Below are positions 21,220-31,892 of a stretch of DNA of 64,000 bases, piece by piece. Origin of the DNA: Apostichopus japonicus (taxonomy: Eukaryota; Echinodermata; Holothuroidea; Aspidochirotida; Stichopodidae). A model generated the notes under the pieces. That model searched no databases. It saw nothing but the letters and a program-made list of their open reading frames with translations, and was not told the origin of the DNA. The stretch covers positions 5,108,501 through 5,172,500 of the forward strand of contig NC_092569.1 of the NCBI RefSeq assembly GCF_037975245.1. The letters run 5' to 3'. Within the stretch, counting starts at the first letter, position 1. Every line of letters begins with the position of its first letter. The translations under genes and the position numbers were made by a program.

Positions 21220-22400
21220 CTTTCTATGTGTGACTATCCTTTACAAATGAGATATACCCCTTCAATCTTGTAAAGTGAATAATTAAGAAGGGTGGAATAT
21301 TAAACTTTGGAGTACTGAAGTTCATGGAACTTTTAATAAATGAACCCTATTCGATGGAACAGGTGGCCACTTGTGTTACTAAGCAATTGTTTGCTTTGTA
21401 GCGTTTTGTAGTTTGGGAGATATCGTGGCATAAATAAATCGATTGGCACGGTTACACTGTGCAAACCCAGGCATTGCAAGACCTACTTTTTTTTTACAAC
21501 CAAAAGAGCCAGACTAGATTCTTGGAAATAACCTTAAAAGCTAGCAAAGCTGTCCCTGGATCTTTTGAAAAGGAAACCAGTCTTTCTTCAATGTTTACTA
21601 TTCAAATATTCCAAAATGGGAAGCGGAGGGGGGGGGGGGTTATTTCTTCTTAAAAAAAAAATGGAAACAAAGAAAAATGTAGTCTACTTTTTACAAGATT
21701 TCCCCACCTCAATTGTTGACAGTTTCTTTCAATTGTACTAGAAACTTCTATTAAATTCATTTATATGAGAGTCTGACATCAAAATCCTCAGTGTAAGTTC
21801 ATTCGCTCAGCAAATTTTACCGCAGGGAGCGCTTGATACTTCAAGAGATCGTTACCTTACCGATCAAACTCAGATACCCTTCTAGCTTTTTCTGTACTAT
21901 ATGAAAGCTAATAGGGAAGTGATTAATGATCATACAACTGGGATTGTCATTGTTGTGGTCGTTAAGAAAGTTTTTTTTCCTGATAGTAATCAAATATATG
22001 GCAAGAATGGAAAAGAAGTTGATACTTGTTTCTGTAAATAATGACAATAGGCAGATGTTTGTCTTAGTATGTCACAGTTCTAAAAAAACAAAAACAAAAT
22101 GATTGATAATAATGTTTCTATAGCTATTCCAGTTTGCAAGATATTCACCTTTTTGAAATATGCGTGACCTCTAGAATGCTACTTTAAGGCTAAAGTAATG
22201 ATGACAACAGGTCCTTTATAGTGGTGCAGGCTTAAATATTTATGTTAATCAGTTGTTTTTATTTATTGTAATACCTCAGACATTACTCGGTGATTCTTTA
22301 TGTTAACAACATAGTTCTCATGGATGGCATTGGGATTCCTTTTGTCCCTTGTAAATATTTTAAAATATGTTATTTGAGGCTTTTAAAGCTTTTGTTTCAT
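21220..22400. other. No gene recognised
   Basis: AT-rich with a G run (21625-21640) and an A run after it. Nothing else supportable. Confidence 0.4.
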
Positions 22401-22407
22401 TTCTATC

Positions 22408-22468
22408 AAGTTTTGTGTTGCATCAGAGGAACTTAACTAATGTTCAGTGTAGTAGACTTAGTAGTCCA
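22408..22468 (+). repeat. Short dispersed repeat shared with 44568-44629
   Basis: AAGTTTTGTGTTGCATC, then GAGGAACT, and about 20 bp later TAGACTTAGTAGT occur in the same order and orientation at 44568-44629. Confidence 0.65.
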
Positions 22469-22469
22469 G

Positions 22470-23848
22470 TCATTTAATTTGATGAGCCTGAGATGTTGAT
22501 TATAGTGTCATTTCCCAAAGTTAAAAGTGGCATCAAAAGTCCAACGTGGACTGATGAACATTATGTTTTAACAGTAAACAACACATCAACATTATTTCTT
22601 GCCTAAACGTTATCCTTTAGTCTCATAATTGGAAAATAACAGTTGAATAGACTAAATTACTAGAATCGAATAAAATCATTGACTGCTTTTTAATCAGTTA
22701 ATTAAACTTATTAAAGCTTGACGTTAAATGCAAAACATCAAGAGGGTTCCTTTAGTTTGATGAGTAACACTTGGTTTCTTCTCCAAGAGGAACTGGCAAA
22801 AATTTTGTTTGTAAAAAGAAATGATATCTAGGTGGTCTAAGGATGACTTAAATTCAAACTGCAGGGATTGATGAGTGCATGTGTTATGTCAACAAACTAG
22901 TAGCTTATGAGACAACTTCCGTAAAAAAAACTTGGAAGGAGAAGTGGGGTTTGGTCTCTAATTTAGGGTCCTTTCTTGAAATGGCCAAACAGGACATATA
23001 GCTGATATGAGTGATTAAAAAACGACAACAATATAACCAGAACAACAATATTACAATATTACCATACAGTAAAACAAGGTAATAACGATATGGTATTGTG
23101 AAGGGTCGCAAAGTACACCTATTACATAGTAGAATAATAATCACACAAGAAAAGCAAAAAATGGAAATGATTCAAAAACTTCCTTCTAAATTTGACCTCA
23201 CTGTTGGAAATGAAACACTGACTAGCCCAGCTAATAACCTACAATAATAATATAGTTTTTGAAACAAAAAGTCGTTGAAAAATGATCAAATTCAGCTAAC
23301 AATAAAAAAAGATATTTAACAGTTCGTTAACATGGACAGTAATGAGAACAGAGAACTTGATGTTTGTTGGTTGCCGCATCGAGCCTCTTTCTGTTTCGAC
23401 TTTGATGTTAGTTTACTTTGTTTTTTTACAAAGCCTGTTGATCAAAAGACCGTATACAGTCCTCATCAACATCCAACACGTGATTCATTCAACCAGAGTG
23501 TAAGGTCTTTCTTCTTCATTTGCTTTTATGAAGGATTACTCTTGTTTACATAATGTGACAGCTGCTCCTTTCAGAGATAATTTGGGCTTCATATTTAAAC
23601 AATTGAAGAGTTCAAACCTTTTGGTTTCATTGAATGAGGCTTGTGCACTTTGACAATAAACAAAAAGTATATTTAAACAAGGTCAAACATTGTCATAATC
23701 AACATAGACAAACAATATATTCTATATTTGCTAATAGGTACCAGGTAAGCAAAATGAGCTAAAACATAATAACATGGTAATAGAATGGCAAAGTTTCTAG
23801 CCACGTATTGATGACTATCGGTATCCCAAAGAAAGGACAAAATACAAA
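22470..23848. other. No gene recognised
   Basis: AT-rich. A 73-codon frame at 23332-23553 starts with ATG in a fair context but is unrecognised. Nothing else. Confidence 0.4.
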
Positions 23849-23884
23849 CCTTTAATCAACTGTGCTTGATTAAGACACTCATTA
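23849..23884 (+). repeat. 36-bp perfect direct repeat, left copy
   Basis: Identical to 24619-24654. It contains an internal inverted repeat TTAATCAA / TTGATTAA with a 6-nt loop. The pair brackets the TTAA-type element at 23886-24621, overlapping its ends. Confidence 0.95.
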
Positions 23885-23885
23885 A

Positions 23886-24621
23886 AGGCATTGAAGACTC
23901 GCCCCAAACCGCGGCCATCTAAAAAAGTTAACTTTTCCGTTGCTTGCAAATGGAAGTTTTTTCGTGTTGCTGCAAAATGCAGACAGTAATGAAATGTGAT
24001 ATCTTGTTATCTTTAGCTGGACCTGAGATGTCCATCGCTTTATCGTTTGTACACTGTGCTTTGGGTATTGACCGCAGCTGTATGTACTGACTGTACACTA
24101 GTGTCTAATTACCGACGTTAGCAAGCTGTGTGTGTGTATTTTGAGGGCGTTGTGGTCAAGTGGTTAAGGCAGTGGACTTGTGATCTAAGGGTTATAGGTT
24201 CGAGCCCTGGCCAGATCATTGAGTTGTGTCCTTGGGCAAGGCGCTTTATCTCCATTGCCTCTCTTCACCCAGGTGTATAAATGGGGACCTGCGAGGTAAC
24301 TTGTAAATATAGTTGCGTGCGCCGGTTTGTGGCTGCACCCTATGGGAAGTCCCCCGGGGGACACGTGGTTGTGGTGCACTGTGGTGCCCCAGGAGAGATT
24401 GATTGAATTGTGCACACTTTGGTGTGTGGGTGTGACAAGTTACCAATGACCAGGGGTTAAGTTGTAAAGTCATGTGAGGAGGCATTAGCCTCATACAAGA
24501 CTGTAAACCTTCAACTTTCAACTTTTATTTTCTGGGATCTAACACTCCTGTTACACCTCATTCGAAACTAGGTCAGATTACCGGCATTAGACGTTTCTTT
24601 TTGCGCGAGTCTTCACACCCT
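23886..24621. mobile_element. TTAA-flanked inverted-repeat element interrupted by a SINE
   Basis: Ends AGGCATTGAAGACTCGCC (left) and the complement of the right end, AGGGTGTGAAGACTCGCG, match at about 15 of 20 positions. Both are bordered by TTAA (23882-23885 and 24622-24625). A SINE (24142-24529) sits inside, so the element itself is only about 350 bp and has no transposase frame. TTAA duplication occurs in piggyBac and Kolobok families; the AGG terminus fits Kolobok better than piggyBac. The 36-bp direct repeats around it are longer than the expected 4-bp duplication. Confidence 0.7.
24142..24529 (+). mobile_element. tRNA-derived SINE (family A), longer copy
   Basis: The head has an A-box region TGGTCAAGTGGTTAAGGC and a B-box region GGTTCGAGCCC, followed by a body with CCTTGGGCAAGGCGCTTTA and ACCCAGGTGTATAAATGGGG. 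Over the first 270 bp it is about 95% identical by eye to 26205-26475. This copy continues for another 120 bp, ending in a CAACTTTCAACTTTT tail. It lies inside the TTAA element, so it is the younger of the two. Open frames across it are artefacts. Confidence 0.92.
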
Positions 24622-24654
24622 TTAATCAACTGTGCTTGATTAAGACACTCATTA
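24619..24654 (+). repeat. 36-bp perfect direct repeat, right copy
   Basis: Exact copy of 23849-23884. Its last three bases, TTA (24652-24654), are the left target duplication of the palindromic element that follows. Confidence 0.95.
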
Positions 24655-24799
24655 TGCAGATCTTGCCTATACGAAAATCTGCCCTAGATGCCCCACTTTT
24701 TCTGTAAAAACTGGGGTACCCTACCCGACCAATGGCTCATTACTTTTTACGGAAAAAGTGGGGTATCTGGGACGGATTTTCTTATAGGCAAGATCTGCG
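24655..24799. mobile_element. 145-bp palindromic MITE with TTA duplication
   Basis: The two arms (about 55 bp each, starting GCAGATCTTGCCTATA) are near-perfect inverted repeats around a short centre, so one strand could fold into a long hairpin. TTA flanks both sides (24652-24654 and 24800-24802). There is no coding capacity. The 3-bp duplication fits a Harbinger-like origin. The outermost base pair is mismatched, so the exact ends are uncertain by one base. Confidence 0.88.
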
Positions 24800-24802
24800 T
24801 TA

Positions 24803-25265
24803 TGTAAGGTTTGTAGCATACATACTGTACTTAATTATCAACCTGTGCAAGATCCAATGGTCAGCATTAACATCACTATTTTTAAAGTAATTTGTTGAGC
24901 TTTGGCAGCGATTTGAGTAAATTTTGATGAACAAAAAGGATAAATAGTCCACAATGATTTATTTAAATAATTACCAGTCACACTTCATACCAAGCCTAAC
25001 CTACTTTCCATACATATATATGAATCATACTGAAACTAATAGAAACCCTTGAGGCTCATAACCAGCCAGTGGCACAATTTGGAAGAAAGCCAAAAAAAAA
25101 ACCAAATCATACATTTTGACTGAGGTTAACCGTAGTAACTCTAATAGTTTTACATTTATGTACATCTTGTCAATCTTTCTGACTCTGATTGTACTGAAAT
25201 TAGCAGCTGCTCTGACATCGTCGTAGGTCGTCGTCGTTCCCATGATCAATAGTTTATCTCAGTCC
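24803..25265. other. No gene recognised
   Basis: AT-rich, nothing supportable. Confidence 0.4.
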
Positions 25266-25267
25266 TG

Positions 25268-25302
25268 TCTCATGTCTCATATCTCATTTCTCATATCTCA
25301 TG
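25268..25302 (+). repeat. 7-bp tandem repeat TCTCATN x5
   Basis: Five units whose last base runs G, A, T, A, G, making the array mirror-symmetric in its variable position. Confidence 0.92.
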
Positions 25303-26204
25303 TCTATGTTTGTACATTATAACATGTATCATAATAATTCTCTAACTGTATAACCTGGACAAAACACTTATATATCCGTAATTGATTGGTGATGACAGTA
25401 ACCTCGGTGGGTGGATTCAAGGGGAGTCTCAGTATCCACCTGCAAAGGTTATAAGCTTCTGTGATATTAAATATGAAAACAGTCATTGTCGTCTAGAATT
25501 GAAGCATACAGTAACGAAAAGGATTGTTGCATCAATCGTTCTAGTTTACGAATAAATCAATTCAAATTTTTTGTCTCACTTGTTTTACAAATGTCAAATC
25601 TATCTATAGGTAATTGTTAAACAAGATTACAATATTAGTAAGTAAAAATGAATGTTGGACAATATGATAGAAAAAGAAACTTTGTTTATAAAGTCAGTTG
25701 ACCATTTTGAAAAAACCAAACAGAAGGAAACGGAAGAAGAAAGGTAACAAGAAAAAAAAAAAACTTTTGTACTTTTGTACTATCATTCTGCCCAAACCAT
25801 AGCAATATTTACTCACATCCCTCAGGCCCTACAATAACTAACTAAGAAATGTATTAAGTCAAGGTTGGATTAATCATTTTGGCAACTCCTAGTCTAAGAT
25901 TGACTTAGTTAATTGTTAATTCAGTGCCGAAATTTTGGGCGCTGTTGATTTATGTCATACTCTGAACACTTGAATACTTTAGCGATGTGGTTTCGTTATC
26001 TTGGCTAATTAACCGCAACCTGAAGTGATGAAGAAGTTAAGTCTCAAAACTTGGGATTATGTCCCTCATGCTTCATGCTGGTAATCAGTACATAAAAAGC
26101 GTCGTCTCGAATGGACTCAAATCGTTGTACAGTTAGTAGACAGTCAACTAAACTTTGTATCCAGAATTTAGTTTCTCCATGTGTGTGTGTACAAACAGGG
26201 AAAG
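25303..26204. other. No gene recognised
   Basis: AT-rich with a poly-A stretch at about 25749-25763. Confidence 0.4.
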
Positions 26205-26475
26205 TGAGGGCGTTGTGGTCAAGTGGTTAAGGCAGTGGACTTGTGATCTAAGGATTACAGGTTCGAGCCCTGGCCAGATCATTACGTTGTGTCCTTGGGC
26301 AAGGCGCTTTTATATCTCCATTGCCTCTCTTCACCCAGGTGTATAAATGGGGACTTGGGAGGTAACTTGTAAATATAGTTGTTTGCGCCGGTTTGTGGCT
26401 GCACCCTATGGGAAGTCCCCCGGGGGACACGTGGTTGTGGTGCACTGTGGTGCCTCTGGAGAGATTGATTGAATT
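26205..26475 (+). mobile_element. tRNA-derived SINE (family A), shorter copy
   Basis: Same head and body as 24142-24411, with about a dozen differences over 270 bp. It ends at ATTGATTGAATT without the 3' extension of the other copy, so it is 3'-truncated or a shorter subfamily. A (GT)n tract lies just upstream (26180-26190). No clear target duplication was found. Confidence 0.92.
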
Positions 26476-27260
26476 TAGCAAAATGCTACTCAAAATTGTC
26501 TAATTGCTATACGAGTGGAAAGATACGCAAGAACCACTGAGTACAAACAAGAGTCAAACTGAAGAACTGCCGCACAAAATTTTAAAGTTAAATCATTGCC
26601 TGTATATACTTCAAACCCCTTTCCACATTTATTGAGTACAAATTGGTCAATTTAGTTGATGTGGGAGTCTTCAGGTAAACTTGGAGGTGTTATAGTGACA
26701 AGGTCTCTCGCTATGTGGGAGGGTTTGCAGATGTTTAGTTTCCCACCTTTTATCTATCTCAACTTCTTTCAAAGTGACTACAACTAATTCACAGTTGTCT
26801 TCCCTACCATGACTAAAGTTGGATCCCTTTATCACCTTGATCTGAATTATTTCTTAGTAGTACACCTTTTTGAAGATGTTTTAATATGCTTAACCTATGG
26901 CTGTCAATTTCACACCATATGGGAAAAACTTACACTAACAGAATTTTTTTCCTTCAGAAAAAAAAGAAAAGAAAAAGAGAAAAAAAAAATTCGAATTGTT
27001 TCAGCAACTATACAGTCTTCAGATCTATTCATATATAACACACTGCCGTTTCTTTCAAAACTCACTATAAATGGCGGCTTTGCGTGTCGGTCTCGGAATC
27101 CTTTTCCCCATGAACAAACAAGCTGAAAGAAATTTGTTGGCAGATGGTAAGCGTGGCTCTAGCCTGTATACACAAAGTAGTTTTTTCAGTCATGGCAGTC
27201 AAGCGAAACTTGGCGTGTGCCTGGCATGAGGTTCATTTACATGACAAAGCAAGGTGGTGA
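26476..27260. other. No gene recognised
   Basis: The frame 26809-27126 (105 codons, true ATG) includes a Lys/Glu run coded by poly-A tracts and is unrecognised. Treated as chance. Confidence 0.4.
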
Positions 27261-27261
27261 G

Positions 27262-27321
27262 CCTGGGAGCTTGTCCCAGGGTGATTATAAAACCAGGGAC
27301 TGTGTGAGAAACGTGTCCCTG
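27262..27321. other. Two adjacent perfect 7-bp hairpins
   Basis: Hairpin 1: CCTGGGA (27262-27268), 5-nt loop, TCCCAGG (27274-27280). Hairpin 2: CAGGGAC (27294-27300), 14-nt loop, GTCCCTG (27315-27321). Their stems share CAGGGA/TCCCTG words, so alternative pairings between them are possible. Role unknown. Confidence 0.6.
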
Positions 27322-27790
27322 CTCAAAGTCCATACAGGGTGTCTCATCTAATTAAGGTAGTGCATATGGCGAAGGGTGCTCGTGTTTCTTTGAAAGCTAA
27401 CTGCAGGATAGTTTGTAGAGGCTTTTTGTAATTAAGTTCTGCCCAGTAAGGCCGTGAGAGCCAGAACATGAAAGATTAGGCAAGTGTGCTAGGTCTACAT
27501 GTACACTCTTTTTTCATATTTACGATTCTATTCTATTCTCTCTCTTTCTTTATATATATATATGATGACAAAGCAAGAAGATTTGCATTGTGGGACAGTT
27601 GCATCATAATTCCAGACAGCTGTTAGAAACCAGACTGTGGGAAAAATTTTAAGTGCAACTGTCCTGTCAAGGGGGCTATGGATCATGCATGTTAATTAGT
27701 TTTCATGGGAAGAATAGTTTTGAAGGAGAAGTTTGTTTTCTATAATTTCTGTCAAGAAGAGAGCAGGTTCTTTTTTTATTGCTTTGATAT
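27322..27790. other. No gene recognised
   Basis: AT-rich with a short TC/TA tract near 27538-27563. Confidence 0.4.
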
Positions 27791-27791
27791 A

Positions 27792-27821
27792 CCACGGAGC
27801 TATTCGTTTATAGCTCCGTGG
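27792..27821. other. Perfect 11-bp hairpin, 8-nt loop
   Basis: CCACGGAGCTA / TAGCTCCGTGG with loop TTCGTTTA. The GC-rich stem stands out in AT-rich DNA. It may be the remnant of a tiny palindromic element or a structured RNA. No target duplication is visible. Confidence 0.75.
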
Positions 27822-28880
27822 ATAAACCAAGTAATTTTTTTAAATAGATCTGCGATTTTTCAATAAGAGACATAGTTGGGTTTTGTTTGCATTTGACCGA
27901 CATGTAAAGTTCTCATAACATTTGATTTTTGCCATGTCGGAAGTTAAATTTTTTATTAATTTTTTATATATATATATTTTTTTTATGGTTATTTCTTTTT
28001 TTTGTTGGAGGGATTTGATTTGAACTGTTGACTTGGAATAATGGTTTCCCATATAGGGTTTAAGTTCAGGTTGTTCAAATGTTATTTTCAAGTGTGTTTT
28101 AATGTGGTATAAACAATGTTCAGAGGATACAATTGACACAAAATGCTATATTGATGGCAACATGAAAAAAAAAAAATATTTACAGCTTTATAATTCAATG
28201 AGTTGGATAGGATAGGCAAGGTCTCTTCAATTTTACACCATATTTACAGAAATTAGCTTTCTTGAGTAGCTTTTTATAGATATTTCGAAGTTATGCGATA
28301 CTGAAAATCCCAGAACTTTGCAGCTACTTATCTTGAATATAGTCAATATTTCATGATGTAATATCAGTATGAAAAATTCTGGGTGTTAAAATGTTGAAAC
28401 TGGAATAGAATCATTAATGAGTTGCTCATTTTTTGAATTGCTCATTGCTCAATTCACTAAGTGAAAAAATCCAGCATGCTGTGCCAGTTCAATCATTTGC
28501 ATATTGATGAAATGGGTTAGGTAAAATATATTAAAAACATTGTTATCCTGAATATATTGGGTTTTAGTTAAATCAGAATTTTGAAAGATTCATTGATTCA
28601 ATCAAGCATTGGTTTAACCAGCCATGTATGAAACACTGTCAAACTAATTTTAAAAGACAATACAATTTAACTTAAATATTTATTTAGATCTCCTCTCCCT
28701 GAGAAGAGAAGATTAATCATATATATGAAACCAGAAGTAAATTATTGATAATGGCAAAGTTGTCTTAAAACTACCAGTTTTTTAAACTTGCTAAGTTTTT
28801 ACAGTGTACTGCTATTACAAATATGCATAACTTGCATAAGTCAATAAAGTTAAAAAAAATAAAAAAATAAAACAGCTTCA
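27822..28880. other. No gene recognised
   Basis: Very AT-rich with A runs near 28165 and 28852-28870. Confidence 0.4.
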
Positions 28881-28884
28881 AGTG

Positions 28885-29125
28885 TGTGAACACTGTTGAA
28901 ATCATACATGATTGCTAAAATGTGAATATATGTACAGCAGTCAATGTATCAAAATGTGAACACTTGTGCAACAGTTCACATTTTCAAATGTCTTTAGTGG
29001 GAAAAGTGAATATTGCGTTTAAATGTGAACACTGGAAAATATAGAAATTGTCATACCCTGGACAATGTGAACTCTGCTTGGGATTACATGTGAACAAGAG
29101 AGGAACTGTGAGGAGAGTGAACTCT
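28885..29125 (+). other. Cluster of TGTGAACACT-type words
   Basis: TGTGAACACT occurs exactly at 28885, 28955 and 29024. Variants lie at 29066 (TGTGAACTCT), 29089 (TGTGAACAAG) and about 29117, with an inverted TTCACA at 28975. Intervals of about 70 bp between the first three suggest a degenerate repeat or a regulatory site cluster. Confidence 0.5.
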
Positions 29126-29154
29126 CTGAAAATCCGGCCATAACAGTTTGCTTC

Positions 29155-29207
29155 CCTGTTCTCCCTTCCCTTCCCTCCCTTCCCTCCCTCTCCCCCCCTC
29201 CCCCCCT
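29155..29207 (-). repeat. Polypyrimidine tract, C-run rich
   Basis: CCCTTCCCTTCCCTCCC-type repeats ending in two C6 runs. The minus strand has many G runs and could form a quadruplex. Confidence 0.85.
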
Positions 29208-29209
29208 GC

Positions 29210-30006
29210 ATAATTTAAACAATATAAAGTATTGTAGCCCAGAAACATGGCTATAAATTTGGCAGCTAAGAATTAAGGATACCTGACAGAAGGGTAAGAT
29301 CTGTAATATATCGAGATAAGTTTACATCCTTCTTGTTAGAAATGGAGAGTTACGTAGTTAGGCATCAGTTTCAGTGTGGCATATCAACAAAGCTTTTTTC
29401 GAGGGAGAGCCAACAAGAAAGTTCATTTCTATCCTATTTCCCTATTTCCAATCTGTTCGAAGCTACCAGTTGTCAAGTATAGTTTTTTGTCATTGCCTAC
29501 AGATAAAACATATTTATTAAAATTATAGGAGCAGTTAATTTAAATCACGAAAGTAAGCTTAAAAGTCCGTTTGAAGTCAGGGGCCCTAGGGGCAGATTAA
29601 GAAAAGCCTCTCGTTCAACAGGAATATTCATGTGAGGTTTGCCGACACTTTGAAAATGAAAACAATAGTGGGAATCAGTGAAAAGTCTTGATGTTAATCA
29701 AAAACCGCTCGAGAGAGGTCAAGTAGAATATCAAGATGGATATGTATATATCTAGGTAGAACATTTTCAGATGGTACAGCATAAATAATGTTACATTCTG
29801 AACATGACGTTTAGAAGATGTGTTTAAAGAAGGAGGCAAAAGTTGGCCAAATATTGCTGACATAGACAAGAAATATTTTGGGAAGACAGATCACATGAGT
29901 CACTCTTCCTAAGCTAAGAAATTCTTCTGTGGGACATATTTAAAGCTATTTTGAAATTTTGTGTCCTTGATTTGGCAGATAGATCTCGCTTTGCAGTTGT
30001 AATTAT
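29210..30006. other. No gene recognised
   Basis: AT-rich, nothing supportable. Confidence 0.4.
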
Positions 30007-30279
30007 GGAAGCTTTAAAGTGCCATCAACATAAGAAAAACTTTGCCCCATAAGTTGACATTTTTCAGTAAATTGTTAAGATAACAAGATAATATCTTATC
30101 AAAATCAGAAAAATGTTGGATTGCTCAGTTTCTTTAACTGAGCAGTGGAACAAATTTCTGTGAACTTGTTTAATTGACAACTTATCATATCTTGTCAATT
30201 CGACATTTTTCTGCAAATTGTTCAGTTGTTGACTTATTGGGGCCAAGTTTTCTTATGTTGATGGCACTTTTAAGCTTCC
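30007..30279. mobile_element. 273-bp inverted-repeat MITE
   Basis: The left end GGAAGCTTTAAAGTGCCATC and the complement of the right end GGAAGCTTAAAAGTGCCATC differ at one base over 20. Similarity continues for about 45 bp (ACATAAGAAAA, GCCCC, ATAAGT). Further paired segments (TGACA.TTTT.CAG.AAATTGTT) follow deeper inside. TAT borders the left end and GTAT the right, so a TA or TAT target duplication is likely but not certain. There is no coding content. A 2-bp TA site would fit a Tc1/mariner-like source. Confidence 0.85.
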
Positions 30280-31700
30280 GTATGTAGTAGACTTTTATTA
30301 AACTTACAAAGTTTACCTAGATTATATTTGACCCTTTGACCTCTGTCCAGTTTGCCAATATGGACTAAGGGAGGAGGAGGAAGAAGGGGAATACCCCCCA
30401 AAAAAGTTGCCTTTTAAGTGAAATTTCACTGGTTGTATATCTGTTGTATTACTGTGATAGCTTCTTTTTTTTCCCCTTCTTCTTAAAATTCTACTGTTTT
30501 CAGATTATAAGTTTGGAACAAGTTATTTGGTATAATCACCATGCTTGATCATGACCTTCTCCTTTCTCATACACTATTTGCTTGAACACAGTTTGGAGAA
30601 AGTTAGTAGTGAGTATTCTGTCAGAGAGGTGGTGATTGCGGGATCAATATCGTGGCCTCTTAACATTTGTATCCCGGAATCTTTGCATTGAGAAGCAGAA
30701 AAATATTTCTTAGAAGGCTATGGTCAAGTGGCAGAAGTGAATGGTTCCTGAATTGACATAAGTAGTACATTTAAGCTTATATAAGATGCATTTTGTATTT
30801 GAGCTTGCTACAATTATTATTTATTTTGAAGGAAAGTGAAGGTATCTCTTACAGTCTGTTACTTAAGTCCACTGCAAAGGTACAGTATTAGGAAAGATGT
30901 TAAAAATAGGCATAAACCTCAAAAGGTTTGTAGTTTTATACTTGAAAATTGTGGGACACATAATTTGTTCTGAAGTCAACTAAACTGTTGATAACGTTGC
31001 AATTATAGAAGCATGAAATTTAATTTCAACCACAAAGACTACGTAGACCTATAAGTTAAGAGTGAGGCATATGGATTAAGTGAAGTGGAATGTTAAATTG
31101 CTATATGTTTCGTATACATCTTACGATACAATGCAAAATGCAGCTTGAACTATAAGTTAAACATTAATGATTTGCACATTTAGCCAATATTTTCAACCTT
31201 GATGTGATATGTACCTCCGGGATCATAGTCATTCAAGCCCACATTGCGTTCAGCTAGCATGATTTGATTAGTTCTGGCTCTGTCAACCACAAGCAAAGTT
31301 TATTTATATCTTTCACTCTAATGAGCTACAGTCCCTTTTCAAAAAGAATTTATAGACTCTCCTGAAAATTGCCAGCTATTCTACATTAATAGATGAAAAG
31401 CAATCTTAACGCCTGTCCCCTAAAGTGCAGTTCATCTGCCCCCAACAATCATTTCCTCTGTAGAAATTCATCCGAAATTTGGCTGATTTTTTCGTTCGTT
31501 TTTGGTTTTTTCTTTTTATATCAAAACATGCAGGGGTAAAAAAAGTGATTCCTTTATTTTTCCCTTTGCTGTAATAAAACCAGAGAAAGTTCCCATGGGA
31601 GAAAAACTGTGAATCCTTTAAATAAAAAAAAGTCCCCCTGACCAAAAGCATGCATGCACACCCGAATCGGAGATGATTAACAGCCTGAAGGAGAAACACA
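30280..31700. other. No gene recognised
   Basis: A DR2-like hormone-receptor word (AGGTCA, AA, GGGTCA on the minus strand) lies at 30329-30342. Minus-strand frames here are unrecognised. Confidence 0.35.
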
Positions 31701-31799
31701 CCAAAGATTTCACCATTTTCAAAACGGAATGAATGGGAAAACTAAATCTCGTTATAAGATTGGTGTCTACCAGCCCAAAGTAACACAAAACTCACTTCA

Positions 31800-31886
31800 G
31801 AGGGAGGCTATTCATATGTAAATTAGGGAAGCGAGGAGCGCGACTGGCAGAACACCATCAATGCATGAAGAAAGCCATTCATCATG
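31800..31886 (+). other. Weak candidate first exon ending at a GTGAGT donor
   Basis: A less AT-rich stretch with GAGGAGCGCGACTGGCAG leads to CATCATG followed by a consensus donor GTGAGT at 31887-31892. Short ATG frames (from 31861 and 31865) run into the donor. There is no TATA box at a useful distance and the peptides are too short to judge. Confidence 0.2.
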
Positions 31887-31892
31887 GTGAGT

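Noticed and set aside
24142-24215. Genuine tRNA gene
   Set aside because: It has A- and B-box-like words but a body continues past the tRNA-like part, a second copy exists, and the anticodon arm does not form a normal stem.
24185-24521. Minus-strand frames of 76 and 91 codons
   Set aside because: They lie entirely inside a SINE; the same frame recurs in the other copy (26248-26493) because the DNA is repeated.
26809-27126. 105-codon frame with true ATG
   Set aside because: The middle is a Lys/Glu run coded by poly-A tracts, no domain is recognised, and its length is expected by chance.
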